From Geotrypetes seraphini (Eukaryota > Chordata > Amphibia > Gymnophiona > Dermophiidae): a stretch of 64,000 nucleotides of DNA. This document shows, piece after piece, positions 46,506-58,557 of the stretch. Numbering within the stretch: the first letter of the stretch is position 1; each line of letters opens with the position of its first letter. The notes beneath the pieces are model-generated. The model saw nothing but the letters and a program-made list of their open reading frames with translations, was not told where the DNA came from and did not search any database. The stretch covers positions 68,841,006 to 68,905,005 of the forward strand of contig NC_047094.1 in assembly GCF_902459505.1 (NCBI RefSeq). The letters are read 5' to 3'. Both the position numbers and the translations under genes were made by a program.

Positions 46506-47485
46506 TTGGCCTCATCCGCTGGATCTTTTATTTTAAGACAAAATGAGGATATGGTAAATAGAATCTCATGTAAGAAAAGCTATATTATGTTTGGTGCTAA
46601 AATACCATCTAGTAGAGAGAGAAATTGTGGCCAGGCATCTTCTTTGGAGAACAAAGGAATTGGAAAAAAAGAAATTAATTTCCTCTTCTACTATGAAAAT
46701 ATAAAAATATCAAAGAAGCATCTTTCCAGAACTGACAAAAAAAAATCAGATTTCCCACAAAAACTGAGCATGAAAAAAAAATCTGTATAATCTTATATAA
46801 TCTAGGGGAGACAGGAAACAACTATAACAGAAAAGATCTGCTCGGTCAGTCGATTCAGCAAGGTGGCCAGAGTTGAATCTGGCACGCTGTACAGGTTCTA
46901 CTACTTCATTACTCTCTCCCTGCCAATTTTGGAACACAGATGTAGAAATCTGCCCAGCACCAGTTCTACTTCCCATCTAGTAGAGTTGTTGTTGAAGCCC
47001 ATTCCAGCCTTGATACTGATCTGTCTTTGCCATTTATGGGACCTAGACTATAGAAGTCTTCCTGGCTTTGGTCTTACTTCCCAGCTTCTGAAGCTGCCAT
47101 TAAAGCTTACTCCAGTTATGAGATAGTTTAAGTTTTGCTTAATTGTTTCCATTCTTTTTTCTGTGTAGCGTTCCTTTGTATTTATTCCGTATATTCTCAC
47201 ACCATTTTTGTCGTCGCAGCCTCTCGCAGGAGAGCAGTTCATATTTACACTCTGCCTATTTGAATACACTCTGAGGTGGAGGTCAATAAACATTAGCAAT
47301 AATAAAACCAAATATTGAGATAAAACAAGGCAAACAATCATTATCCCCAAAACAGAGTAGACAGATCAAAGTACTCTGACCAGGCATATCAGATCTGTTG
47401 AAATAATGTTCAGCCTGAATACTTAATGCAACTATAAAAACAACAAAGTTTTCAATCATCTTCCAAATAGGACAATGTAAGACAT
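46506..47485. other. Intronic, unclassified
   Basis: A 94-residue Lys/Ser-rich frame (46506-46790) shows no known domain. The 46860-47130 part has repeat-like phrases (AGAAATCTGCCCAGCACCAG; CTTCCCAGCTTCTGAAGCTG) that seem internally duplicated. No assignment made. Confidence 0.35.
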
Positions 47486-47488
47486 TTA

Positions 47489-47634
47489 GGGCTCCTTTTA
47501 CGAAGGTGCGCTAGTGTTTTTAGAGTACGCACAAGATTAGCGCACTAGCCGAAAAACTACTGCCTGCTTAAAAGGAGGCGGTAGCGGCTAGCCCATGCGG
47601 CATTTTAGCGTGCGCCCCTTTGTAAAAGGAGCCC
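47489..47634. mobile_element. Harbinger-type MITE with TTA duplication
   Basis: Ends GGGCTCCTTTTACGAAGGTG and CCTTTGTAAAAGGAGCCC; flanked by TTA at 47486-47488 and 47635-47637. Nothing recognised from 47640 to 48020. Confidence 0.85.
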
Positions 47635-48025
47635 TTAGTCTTTTCTGCCTGTAAGCTATTCTATAAAACAAAGTAGCAGCACCTTAAAAAAAATGCACAA
47701 TTTAGTCCTTACTGAAGGTGGTCAAGGGGATATCGCTGTGCAGAGCACACAGAAGATATCAAAATATGCAACTGAAGTAAAGATCTCAAATGAAAATGAC
47801 AGTCGAGAGAAACTTGTACCTAATTCAATAATCGATTGATAACTAGTGAAACTCATATGAGGAATAACACCAACACACGCAGCTGCATTCTGCATCAGTT
47901 GTAGTACTTCAAGGAAGGCCACTGGATGGATGAAATAAGTGGCATTATAGTAATCAAAGCTAGGAGAAAATAGTACTGGAACACTGCAAAAATCAGAAGC
48001 ATCGAAAAACCATTTCAAATGATGT

Positions 48026-48878
48026 ATACTTCTCCCTCCATATTTGCAGGGGTTATGGGCAGAGACAGCCTGCGAATATGGAGAAAATGCGAATAACTAT
48101 TTCTGTGTACTTGCCCAGACTCTGCTCAGCTTTGCACTCTTCGCCACCCGCCTCAGTGATCCGTGCCACGCTTTCTCTTTTTCTTGTCTCGGTGGTGCCT
48201 GCCAGCAGCTGTTTAAAAATCTGAGAACTGTTTCTAATTTCCCCTTGTGCCGCGGAAGGGGAGAAAGGGAGGGATGAAGCTTCGTTGTTTGTCGTGCATG
48301 CCTTAGCCCTGTTCCAGGAGAAACCCGCTTCACCGTACGCACGCTGCACTCCAGGAGCCGATGCGGGCTTTTTGGACATAGCCAATCAGAGACGGAGAAC
48401 CAGGGCCAGAAAGGGCGTGATGACACTTGATTGGCAGCCACCCTACCCAATAAGATGTCAGCACTCCGGGACTAACTCTGCGACAGGAAGGAAGAGAGAA
48501 GGATGAAAGGCTTGTCCTATTGAGAGAGGGGAAAACTTGACTGACTGCACGAGTGCTCTGTCAAGATGCAAGAGGATTTCCCTCACCCTCCTGCACTGAA
48601 AAAGAGGCGACGGGAGAAACCTGTCCATCAAACGGGTTACCACGGCGAAGGGTGTGGTGCCAGGGACAGCTGCTGGCCAATTAGAAGAGGTACTTGACAA
48701 TCGGAGCTTTCTGCAAGCCAAAGGCAAGATGAACAGCGTGCCGTCCAACAGCCAGTTCAGGGAAAAGTAAGTTTATTGCAGTGGGCATGGGACCGGGGCA
48801 GGGGAAAGCCATCAAAACAAAACCGCGAATAATTGAAATCGCGAGTGTAGAAACTGCGAATACGGAGGGAGGAGTGTA
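48026..48878. mobile_element. Non-autonomous TA-flanked TIR element
   Basis: The left end TACTTCTCCCTCCATATTTG and the right end CGAATACGGAGGGAGGAGTG are inverted complements, with TA outside each end. The interior is 850 bp without a transposase; subterminal GCGAATAA/TTCGC motifs repeat. A Tc1/mariner-superfamily (pogo-type) origin is likely from the TA target. Confidence 0.7.
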
Positions 48879-49024
48879 GTATGTAATATTAGAAATTTAC
48901 AAATGTGGTTTCAAGGTAATTGTGATTTTAAGAACTACCCTGAATAAAAAAAAACTTAAGATGTTTAGGGGAGCAGAAAATTTGTCTTAACAGCAAACTA
49001 TCAGAGGCCCTTTCTATTAACTAA

Positions 49025-49170
49025 GGGCTCCTTTTTATTAAGCTATGGTAGAGGTTTCTACTTTGATCCGGAGAGGTAACTGCTCCGACACTCATAGGAA
49101 TTCTATGAGCTTCGGAGCAGTTACCTTGCTGGGCCGCGGTAGAAACCTCTACTGCGGCTTAGTAAAACCC
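49025..49170. mobile_element. Harbinger-type fold-back MITE
   Basis: The arms GTAGAGGTTTCTACTTTGAT and ACCGCGGTAGAAACCTCTAC-like sequence, plus the inner pair AACTGCTCCGACACTCATAG and CTATGAGCTTCGGAGCAGTT, form a long hairpin. The left end is GGGCTCC after TAA. Confidence 0.75.
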
Positions 49171-49250
49171 AGCATAAGAGTGTTTCAATTTTAGATGTCT
49201 TGCCTCTGCCCCAGAGAGAAGAGTTAGAGAGTGGTGACACATCTACCTTA

Positions 49251-49390
49251 GTCCAGCTTTTATAAAGCTGTGTTAGAGATTTTTAGTGCGGGCTGGGTGC
49301 TCCAACGCTCATAGAATATCTATGAGCGTCAGAGCAGTTACCTTGCAGCCCATGCTAAAAATCTCTAGTGCAGCTTGATAAAAGAAGAGG
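49251..49390. mobile_element. Harbinger-type fold-back MITE
   Basis: Fold-back arms GTTAGAGATTTTTAGTGCGG and GCTAAAAATCTCTAGTGCAG, flanked by TTA at 49248-49250 and 49391-49393. Same subfamily as the copy at 49025. Confidence 0.75.
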
Positions 49391-49664
49391 TTAATTTGCT
49401 CAGTAGTAGTAGCTGTCCTGCTGAGTGAGTTGTTAAGAGAGGTCTGCTCTAATAAGGCACTGCTGTTCCAGTGCTGGCAGAATTTGTCCTTTCTGCTGGA
49501 GGATATGTGTGTATTGCTTGGTTGTGCCACAGCTGAGCTGTAGTTGTAGCACTGGTTGTTGGCACATTTACGAGATTTTTTTTGTATAAATCTGTGCACA
49601 CAGCTTCTGTCTGTATTTTCTTTAGTACCAATGTTTATTACTGTACAGATTTGTTAATTTTTGT

Positions 49665-51012
49665 ACAGTGCACAGAACGAGCATGATTCTGTTTAGGATG
49701 CCCGTTCTCAGCAGCCGCCTAAGCGGCTTTTGAGAATTGCACACGGACGTCCTATACAGAATCGCATCTGTTCTAATGTCTAACCCCACCTAACCACCGG
49801 CGTCCATGTTGCAAGTGCCATTTAGAGAATCGCTTTGCTGCTGAGCTGATCATGGCAAGGGAATCTCCCTGCTGAGATCAAGTTTCAAGTTTATTAAGTG
49901 TTGATATACCGCTTTTACAAACCAAAGCGGTTTACATCTTTACAATGTTTAAAAAAATAGTTAAAAATCAGGGGAATGACAAACAAAACTAACTATAGAG
50001 ACAAAAATAAAACGAGGGGAGAAAAGGGTAAGGATACAATATTAAAAATAAAAGAAAGAGGTACAGGGAAAAACAGGAAAGGGGTTGGCTGGAGCAAGCA
50101 TCTTTACTGATTTAATAGTAAATTTTTTTTCCCCTGTTATCAATCGTAGATCTCATAAGCGTATTTAAAGAGAAAAGTTTTATGTTTAAGTTTAAAGTTT
50201 ATTTAAATTAGCTCAGCGGCAGCAGCAGGGAACCCCACTGTAAGTCGGCTGGAAGGAGGGATGCCCACTCCCTCCTGCCACCACACCCCAAACACCTCCC
50301 CCCCCACTGTACCCGGTGGGAGGGATGCCCAATCCCTCCAGCCGGCAACCCCAACCTCCCCGGCAGGAGGGATGCCTACTCCTACATGTTGTCCTCCTCC
50401 CAGTACCTTTATAAGCAAGGCTGGCTGAAGTAATGCCTGGCCGGCAGGCCTGCCTCTTCAAAATGGTGGTCCTTCCTGGTGCATCCTGGGATGTACTGGG
50501 GAGGGGCCTAAGGCCTTGATTGACCCAGATACCTAAAGCCCCTCCCATAGGATGCACTGGGGGTAGCCTAAGACTCCGATTGCCCAGATTCCTAAGGCCA
50601 CTTCCGGGTAAAATCACACCTAGCTCTAGAGATCAGTTATTGTGGGAGAGATTGTGCAAATCAGGTTCCTAAAGTACATAGGAACCTGATTTGCACAATC
50701 TCTCCCACAATAACTGATCTCTAGAGCTGTTAATCAATAGATTTTAACTATGTTAATTCTACTCAATCTGTAACATTTCTAATCATTGTAAACCACATAG
50801 AGAACTTCACGGTCCTGCGGTATATAAACTGTTATTATTATTAGGCACCTCTCTGCACCCACGACAGGCGCCTACAGTGTAGTAAGCCTGCCTTGGGTTT
50901 GGGGTTTTTTTGTTTTTTTTCAGAAAACGTGTGTCCCAATTGGCTGGTTAGACACCGTTAGGATGCTTACTGCCGCCTACAATCGGGATGTCGTTTATAG
51001 AATTTGGCCCAG
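49665..51012. mobile_element. Composite TIR element with LINE tail and minisatellite
   Basis: The left end GATTCTGTTTAGGATGCCCG and the right end CGGGATGTCGTTTATAGAAT are diverged inverted repeats. The interior includes a LINE/SINE tail (TGATATACCGCTTTTACAAA near 49905), a GGAGGGATGCC-rich segment (50250-50380) related to the hAT element at 651, a perfect 50 bp inverted repeat (50622-50728) and another LINE tail (GCGGTATATAAACTG near 50818). The boundaries are inference. Confidence 0.45.
50622..50728. repeat. Perfect 50 bp inverted repeat, 7 nt loop
   Basis: The left arm 50622-50671 and right arm 50679-50728 are exact reverse complements over 50 bp, starting AGCTCTAGAGATCAG and ending CTGATCTCTAGAGCT. 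The loop is AAGTACA. Perfect identity in an old-looking neighbourhood is unusual. Confidence 0.9.
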
Positions 51013-51479
51013 TATGTTTGTCATGCTGTTAACTTTACGTAGATTATATCCTTTCATTGATAGTTCAAGGTGTTATATTTCAGGTATAATAGGTATTGGG
51101 ATCTGTAGTGTTTTTCCTCACAAATGAATATAAATCAACAGTTACTTCTATGCTTGCATCAATGAGAGACTTTTTTTCCCCTATTTGTGTCTTACCTGTT
51201 GCTCTTCTATTACCAGAATGCTGCTTTTATTTGCTTCCTTTGTTGAGAGAATAGATAGGGTTAAAGATCACAAAGGGTGCACCATATACCAAGGGCATAC
51301 TCTCTTTATTCAGTCACCTTTTCAACTTGGAAAATAGTTCAAATTGCAGGATAACTTAGAATTATTTTTTAAATTATTTTGAAACAGTTTTACAAGTATA
51401 AACACTTGTTTAAGGAAAAATAACCCACCCCCAAAGGATGTTTTCACAGAAATAAAGTAAAAGAAAAATCACGATGGTA

Positions 51480-51660
51480 TGGTTTATTAATCTTGCTATA
51501 CCGCTTGTTCATTTACTGGTCCAAGCGGTTTACAAAAATATAATCAAAAACAAATAAAAGAACTCCATTGTTAAATAGGATAGACCTCACCCATACATAC
51601 AACAAGCACCCAAGATAACATTAACTCCTAAATAAAGCAATAATATCATACCTAGATTTC
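51480..51660 (-). repeat. LINE/SINE 3' tail
   Basis: TGCTATACCGCTTGTTCATT and CAAGCGGTTTACAAAAATAT are the inverted form of the common tail with a GCGGTATA core. The 51015-51480 stretch before it shows nothing recognised. Confidence 0.5.
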
Positions 51661-51691
51661 ACAGGACTGCTGACTGAGGACTCCAAAATCC

Positions 51692-51967
51692 ATTTAAAAA
51701 ACATGAATTAGTTCAGATTGAATTGAGTCTTGTCTAAATTCTTCATTTAAAAAACATGAATTAGTTCAGATTGAATTGAGTCTTGTCTAAATTCTTCATT
51801 TAAAAAACATGAATTAGTTCAGATTGAATTGAGTCTTGTCTAAATTCTTCATTTAAAAAACATGAATTAGTTCAGATTGAATTGAGTCTTGTCTAAATTC
51901 TTCATTTAAAAAACATGAATTAGTTCAGATTGAATTGAGTCTTGTCTAAATTCTTCTTTTAAAAAAA
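51692..51967. repeat. 53 bp tandem repeat, five near-identical copies
   Basis: Units start at 51692, 51745, 51798, 51851 and 51904, each beginning ATTTAAAAAACATGAATTAG and ending GTCTAAATTCTTC. The copies appear identical, so the array is either recent or homogenised. There are no spacers and no coding capacity. Confidence 0.93.
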
Positions 51968-52106
51968 CTGTTTTTTTAACATAATTTTTAAAAGATTTGA
52001 ATTTTTCTTCTAATAACAACTCTTCGGGGCAGATGATTCCATAGGTTTGGTGCTGCAAAATAGAATGCTTTATTTCGCCTGGACTCCCACCTAGCTCTAT
52101 TCATAG

Positions 52107-53350
52107 AAACTAAACTAAACTAAACCTTGGGTTTGTATACCGCATCATCTCTACATTCGCAAAGCTCAACACGGTTAACAAGGGTTAGGGTAGAAAGGAA
52201 CTCCAGTGAAAGGAAAAGACAAAATGAAGAGAAAATTTAGGACAGAGTAACCAGAGAGAGAGGAAGAGTTACATTTTTTAAAATAACCAGGTTTTCAGAT
52301 GTTTACGGAAGATTTGGAGGGAGCTCAAATTCCTAAGAGGGGAGGTAAGATTGTTCCAGAGCTCAGTGATTCTGAAAGGGAGGGAGGAACCTAGTTTTCC
52401 TACAAGGGAAACCTTGTAGGAAACCTTGTAGGCCTTTTCGAGAGGGAAAGGAAAGTTTCAGTTTTTGGGTAGATCTGGTGGAATTGGGGTTAGAGGAATT
52501 CCAAGAAAGATGAATAAAATGTGGGAGAATGCCGTGTAGGATCTTGAATGTAAGGCAGGCACATTTGAAGTGGACTCTGGAGATTATCGGGAGCCAATGG
52601 AGCTTGGACAAAAATGGTGAGACGTGGTCGAATTTGCTTTTTGGGAAGATAAGCTTAGCAGCGGCATTTTGAATCCACTGGAGTCCTTTGAAGGTTTTTC
52701 TTTGTTAGGCTTAGATAGATAGAGTTGCAATAGTCCAGTCTGGAAAGGATGGTGGATTGGACAAGGACGGCAAAGTGTTTTTGATGGAAACAGGTTCTCA
52801 CTTTCCTTAGCATGTGAAGGCTGAAGAAACATTTTTTTATTAGGGAGTTGAGATGATCGTTGAAGGAAAATGTAGAGTCAATGATGACTCCCAGAATTTT
52901 ACTTGAGTATTCAAGATGCATGGTGGGGCCAGGGGACAGTGGATGGAGGTGGGCAGTTGGTCCAGTTTTGGGCCGAGCCAGAGAAGTTTTGTTTTGGATT
53001 CGTTCAGTTTCATCTGCACAGTGTGGGCCCAGGAATTGATGTTCATATACCATGAGGATATGTTCGCAGAGAGGTTGGTGAGGTTCCGGTCGGTCTCGAG
53101 GAGACAAAGATGTCATCTGCGTAAGTGTAAGTGTATTCAATTGGGGAGAGATGGAGGAGTTTAAGGGAGGACAATGTAAAATTGTTGAAGAGGATAGGAG
53201 AGAGAGGTGAGCCTTGTGGGACTCCACATATCGGGTTCCAGGGGAGGAAGAAGTGCCCTTCATGTTGACTGTGTAGGAGCGGGAGCGTAAGAACTTTGAG
53301 AACCATGTCAATGACTGTGGAGTTAATGCCTATCTCGGTGAGTTGGTAAA
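52107..53350 (-). mobile_element. L2-clade LINE 3' fragment
   Basis: On the minus strand: FSKFLRSRSYTVNM, then in another frame GVPQGSPLSPILFNNF and YTYADDIFVSSRP (RT palm), then LGVIIDSTFSFNDHLNSLI, STILSRLDYCNSIYLSL and KLHWLPIISRVHFKC with FKILHG. This is the standard order for L2 ORF2. The 3' end carries GATGCGGTATACAAACCC and a TAGTTTAGTTT tail at about 52107-52130. Frame breaks are visible. Confidence 0.85.
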
Positions 53351-53359
53351 TTAGGGAGT

Positions 53360-53702
53360 ACTAACCTATTATCTTGAATAGATCTCAAAGTTGTATATTG
53401 GCGAATAAGGAATAATCCCTTCTCTTCTGAATCACAGGTCTTTGGAATGACCTTACTACCCCGCTGCGGAACCTGGGCTCCCTCCAAATTATTCCGCAAG
53501 CAACTGAAAAACCTGGCTTTTCACTAAAATGTAATTCTATCCCCCCCTTACTCTTCTCTTCTATATATAAGTTCATGTAAACCTTTTTTTTTACCTTCTC
53601 TTCCTATATTTTGAGTTCTTGTATACCGTTGCCGAGCTCCACATCCGTGGAGATGATGCGGTATATAAACTTAAGGTTTTAGTTTAGTATTAGTTTAGTT
53701 TA
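53360..53702 (+). mobile_element. L2-clade LINE 3' end
   Basis: Plus-strand 3' end with GAGATGATGCGGTATATAAA and a TTTAGTTTAGT tail, preceded by degraded C-terminal coding sequence (GLWNDLTTPLRNLGSLQIIP-like, FRKQLKNLAFH-like). It lies in opposite orientation to the adjacent L2 copy, giving a head-to-head pair. Confidence 0.7.
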
Positions 53703-53799
53703 GAATTATAAGAGAATGCAAATAGTCAGGCTGTAAAGAATAAAAAATTTGATGTGCAAGGATTAAAGCTTAAATCCAAATTCTATAAGTAAACAGGTA

Positions 53800-54587
53800 A
53801 CCAATGATATTGCAGATAAAGGGGGGTGTAACCCTATCAAACTTTTTCTTAAACCCCAAAACATTTATAGCATTTTTTTTGTATAATTTGTAATATTTTC
53901 AGATTCCTTTTTGATGATCCCAAGTATACGATGTTACAATAATCTAACTTTGAGATTTTTGAAGCATTTATCTGCCGTCATGTTTTCTATAAAGAGAAAA
54001 TGGTTACTGTGGGTGGGCAGATTAGATGGGCCATTTGGCCTTTATTTGCCATCATGTTTCTATATTTCTATTACTTCATTATTTAATGTAACTGAGTTGA
54101 ACTCCAAATTGGTTTGATGCACCCGGTTTATAAAATTAAGTTTGTTTAGTTCCCCTGAAATTAATCCCCTTATTGTCCTCAATGCTCATCTGGTGAATCC
54201 ACCCAAATTCCAAGTTTATCTAAAACTTTCTACCAATGGAATTTTCTTTCCAAAAATTTTGACTTTCAAATTGGGTTGTAAATAATGTCCTGTGATTCAA
54301 CAAGACACACATTCCTCAATACTGAGAAGTAATCTGTAGTCAGATAACCATTGAACAATTGCTACAAGATCTTTTTTCACTGGATTCAAATCTAGGCAAA
54401 CTGGATCGATTTTAGCAACTAGTAAGATGTCATCAGCATAGCAGTGTACTCTAAAGCCTAACTTCTGAATCAAAGAGATTAATGGCGCTAGAAAGATGTT
54501 AAATAATATAGTAGAGAGAGCAGATCCTTGGGGAGCTCCATAAGATAATTGATACTGCTTTGAGATTGATGTCTTTCCTTTTACTAA
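53800..54587 (-). mobile_element. L2-clade LINE fragment
   Basis: A 103-residue minus-strand frame (54297-54608) reads YGAPQGSALSTILFNIFLAP and HCYADDILLVAKIDP, RT palm motifs of L2/Jockey-type LINEs. It contains a segment near 53960-54060 resembling a CR1 3' tail. Degraded. Confidence 0.7.
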
Positions 54588-54690
54588 CCCCCTTTTATCA
54601 AGCCGCACTAGCTAAAACCCAAGTGACCTGTTTCTAATCCTTTGGGCAGCTCAGCATTTTGCTCATGTGGCTTGATAGAAGAAGAGATAA
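54588..54690. mobile_element. Degraded Harbinger-type MITE
   Basis: Starts CCCCCTTTTATCAAGCCGCA and ends TGTGGCTTGATAGAAGAAG, with a shortened interior. Confidence 0.6.
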
Positions 54691-54996
54691 AGAAACAAAT
54701 TATTCATTAAATTTTTCCCTGTTTTAGACCACAGATTATTTGGGGAAACGAAAAAAAACCCCGAGGAGGGCACTAGAAGAAAAAATTAGACAAAAGGCCT
54801 GGCCTGTAACCTGCAAATCTAATATACAATCATTCCTTCTATTGATGTTCCATGTCCTTTAGTTATTTTCTTTAATCATCCAAAATGATCTCAGTTTGTT
54901 CAGGTGCAACCCCCCCCATCCCCATATTTAACACCTAAATACCAAACCAAGTACTTAGAAGGAAAAGCTACTAGGAATGAAGCCCTCAAAGATTTA

Positions 54997-55124
54997 GGGC
55001 TCCTTTTACAAAGGCGTGCTAAACCTCTTGAGCAGGAGGCAGTTTTTCGGCCAGCGCGGGGGTTAGCGTGTGATAAAAGTCGCGCTCGATAAACCTGCTA
55101 GCACGGCTTTGTAAAAGGAGCCCC
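54997..55124. mobile_element. Harbinger-type MITE
   Basis: Ends GGGCTCCTTTTACAAAGGCG and GGCTTTGTAAAAGGAGCCC; TTA on the left side. It has the family phrase GAGCAGGAGGCAGTTTTTCG. Confidence 0.8.
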
Positions 55125-55389
55125 TAGTCTCGCCTCCTATTCAAAACCTCTTTCCTCCTCACTTGAGTAGAACTTTTTACATTGGGGTAGGTCCAGAGTC
55201 TTTGACCACAAAATAACATTTGTGAATGCTTATGATAGTCTCATAACTGCATAAAGTCCTGTTCAAATATGAATGATACAAGCAATGTAGCTCTTGTAGA
55301 TCTGATAGTGAATCTTCCAAAACTGCAGACAAGTCCTTAATATCTAAAGTTTCTTTTTCTTAATTAACTTTAAATTGTTCCTTCTCTTT

Positions 55390-55835
55390 CCCTTGTCCTC
55401 CACCCCACCCCAGGTCCAACTTCTCTCCCTTCAGACTATTGCCCCACCATCTCTTCTCCCCTAGTTTCTGGCCATCATCTCTCTGTCATCTGTTTCTGGC
55501 CCTATATGCTCTCTCCCCACATTCAAATCTAGCACTTCTTTTAATACCCTCCTCCCCATCTGTACTTTAAAAAAAAAGTCCAGGAGGCTTCCTCAGCCCA
55601 GTATGTTCTCCCCTTCTCTCTCCCCGATTGCACCATCTCTTTCCCTCTCTCAGACACCCAATTATCCTTTCTATTATCTCTCTCCACCTCTGCATCTCTT
55701 TCCATTCAATCCTCTATCTTCTATCTTATGGCTCATGCTCCCATCTTTCCCTTCATTCTGACTCCTTCACTACTGCCTCCAGCCCTCTCTGCCTTCTCCT
55801 GAAGGGCTACTCGCTGCTGGTGTCTGTAACTCCCA
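55390..55835. repeat. Pyrimidine-rich tract
   Basis: C/T-biased plus strand (CTCTCCCC, CTTCTCTCTCC and similar). Open frames here are compositional. No gene recognised. Confidence 0.4.
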
Positions 55836-55989
55836 GTTCCTAAGCCCGTTGATTTTAAAGATTATTTTAGCACAGGAGAAGAGCTTGGATCTTTATGAGA
55901 CTGGAGAAGAGAGAGCTTAGTCCCGAACCCTCAAATCTATGAGCTGTACAGAAGGAGAGGGAGGGAGGGAAGATGGTGGGGAGAATGAA

Positions 55990-56404
55990 TGAACGCACCG
56001 CCCTTTGGGACTAGAAACCACTGGATGGGCTTCTCTCTGCAAGACGTATGCATACGCTTGAGGGTGTTTACCGTCTTGCTGGGTGCCTCGGTGATGCGGT
56101 GTTTACCATCTTGCCGGCTCCCTCCTACATCTTCCTGCAGTGTTCACTGAAAGCTGCAGGCAGCAGCTTTCATGAGCCTCCTGCAGCTGATCTGGAAGCA
56201 TTCCTCTGACTTCGCGACGTCAGAGGGTAACACTTCTGGGTCCATCCGCAAGAGGCACATAGGATCCACTGCCCGCGGCTTTCAGCGAACACTGCAGGGA
56301 AGATGGAGGAGGGAGACCGGCAAGACAAAAAACACCACATCGACCTCTAGCATGAGAGGGGCCGCACAAAAATACTTCATTGGGGCCGCGGGTTGGACAC
56401 CCCT
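55990..56404. mobile_element. Non-autonomous hAT end
   Basis: Finishes GGGTTGGACACCCCTG, a typical hAT terminus (complement of CAGGGGTGTCCAACC). The interior shares TCTGACTTCGCGACGTCAGA and AGGATCCACTGCCCGCGGC with the hAT element at 63436 (near 63650-63725). The left end is not located. Confidence 0.55.
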
Positions 56405-58555
56405 GCCTTATATCATTTCATGAAAAATGTCAGAAAAGACCTGTACATCTTATAGCCCTCTCTGACATTTATCTAGGACATAAAGAAAAACAACATATTA
56501 AAACCTCCCAACCCAATTATCTTTAAAAGTCCTTCACCCTCAGGAGTCCCTCCTCCCCTCTTTCTAGTGCAATAGGTATGTCAGGGTTGATGAAAATTGG
56601 TAGGATCTTTCTACAATGGTCCTACATCTACCAATTGTCCTACCATATCAGAAATGTCAAAATTAAAAAGCTAAATAGTTCACAGCTTGCCATCAGCTGA
56701 ATGCGGCAGGGGAATCCCCCGATCAACTGAACTAGCAGGACTTCTCAAAACGAGGAATCGGGGATCTCCTGGTGTGTGGGGAAGTCAGGAGGGGGTTGAA
56801 TAGGGGTGTTGGGAATATTGAGGGTGTGGGAGACATCGGGCTCCATGAAAGGGGGCTGGGGGATCGGTGGGTGGGAGGGAGGGAGAGAAGAATGTGGATC
56901 GCCCTACCAGTTCAGCGTGATTGTAGCAGGGGAATCAGTTTTTGACTTCTCCTTCCTCAGTGGCGTGTGCTGCCCTTCAGTTTTTTCCTTCTGCATGCTT
57001 GGAGTAAGGTGTGTTTTATATCTGTTCTGTTTAAAAACTTTTTATTTTCTGGTTTTTATTCAATCAAATTTTGGAGCTTTGGTGCTCCAGAATTCCCAGT
57101 AATTTCTGGAGTAAACTCTGCCTGGGAGAAGTAGACTTGAGGGTCTGCAGCTGGCAGGCCAATCCCTCTGTGGTACCTGTTATGTTAGCCAGTCTGCTTA
57201 TTATTTTAGGAGTTTGGGGACTGTTCCCCTTGAAGCTAGCTCACCTGCTGATTTTTTTTCAGGAGCTTGAGCGTAGGCTGATTTGGCACCTGTAGTGGTC
57301 CTGGTGGGGGACTTTCAGGGTGCCGGCTGTGTGTCTCCTTCCCTCTTCAGTTGTGCAGTTTGGTGGTGGTCCAGCCTTGTCTTGCTCTGGCTGGCAGCCT
57401 GAAGATTCAGCTTTTGGGAGCTGAGCAGTTTTGTTCTCCAGGTCCAACTACACATATGAGCAGAAGTAAGCTAAGGCACAGTGCGTACAGACTGTTATAG
57501 TCTGTGGAAAAATTGGCGGGGGGGAGGGTCTGAAAACTGATATTTTTTGGAAGTTTTCAAGGTTATTCTGAGGATCTCCTTCCTCCAAAAACCCCTTTTT
57601 AGCATTTTGGAATTTAGTTTGCCCATTTTCAGCCGTTATTTGTCACAAAACACTGTTGCAGTGGCTATCTTGGATTTCCTGATTTTATTTTAAAGTCCTT
57701 CATCTACCTCAAAATCCATCTTTTGATCTTAAAATTGATGGTAATGGACTCCTCAGACCCTTTTACCTCCATATCATGCCATTTATGCGCTGGATAGTTC
57801 ACTGAGGAGCATCCATGTGTCATAGTGTCATGGAACAGTTGTGGGGTGAGGCTTAGCCCCCCTTGAGGTCTCTAGGGGCCGGGGAGCAACCAGGGATCAT
57901 GGCTGTGGGTAAAAAATCCCTTTCAAAATCCTGGGACTGTGTTTTGGTGAAACACTTGGGAGTCTCAAGTGGAAAGCTTATCTAAGCTGCCAAGATTCTC
58001 CTGCACTGCCTGAGATACCCCAGAGGCTGCGCAAGGGGATTTTTCCCTTGTTGAGAGTGTTCCCCCCCTGAACAGGGGACTGTTTTATGACACATAGGGC
58101 CATGGCTCTCTGTCTTTACTGACAGAGAGTGAGGCTTCATTCTTGCGAGACTTGAAGCCCCAGCTAGGGACTTGTAGTCAGGAGGCAGTGGTAGCACTTG
58201 ATCTGTGCGCCACCTGTTCAAGTCCACAGCATTGCGGGAGATTATTATAGAATCATTAAGGGAACTAAATCTAGAATTGTGTCCACCTCTACTGCACAGT
58301 GGTTCAATCATGAGTGGTGTGAGGTCTCAGCCTACAACCTTTGTCTGGCATCCTGGCATTCATATCCTAGTCACAGAGCTTTGGGATGCTCCTGAAGGTC
58401 CCTTAAAGGGACCATGTCTAGGTTATATCCAATGACTCATGAATGTCAGTAATTGTTTGCACAGTCCAAAGTGGACTCCCTGGTGGCCAGGTGATTAAAC
58501 TACCTTCTTGCCTAGTGAGGGAGGCGTAGTTATGAAGGATGCGCAGGATCACAGA
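56405..58555. other. Intronic, nothing recognised
   Basis: About 2.1 kb without a clear transposon or exon. A GGAATCCCCC / GGGGATC-rich part near 56700-56900 resembles interspersed repeats. The remaining frames are short and unsupported. Confidence 0.35.
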
Positions 58556-58557
58556 GT

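Noticed and set aside
46506-46790. 94-codon Lys-rich frame
   Set aside because: No recognisable domain, low-complexity C-terminus, and a position in intronic repeat-rich DNA.
51692-51967. CRISPR-like repeat array
   Set aside because: The units are directly adjacent with no spacers, in a vertebrate genome; it is a plain tandem repeat.
57300-58320. Possible host exon from open frames near 57.3 and 58.2 kb
   Set aside because: The frames are short, on both strands, and match no GSK3A segment or other protein I recognise.
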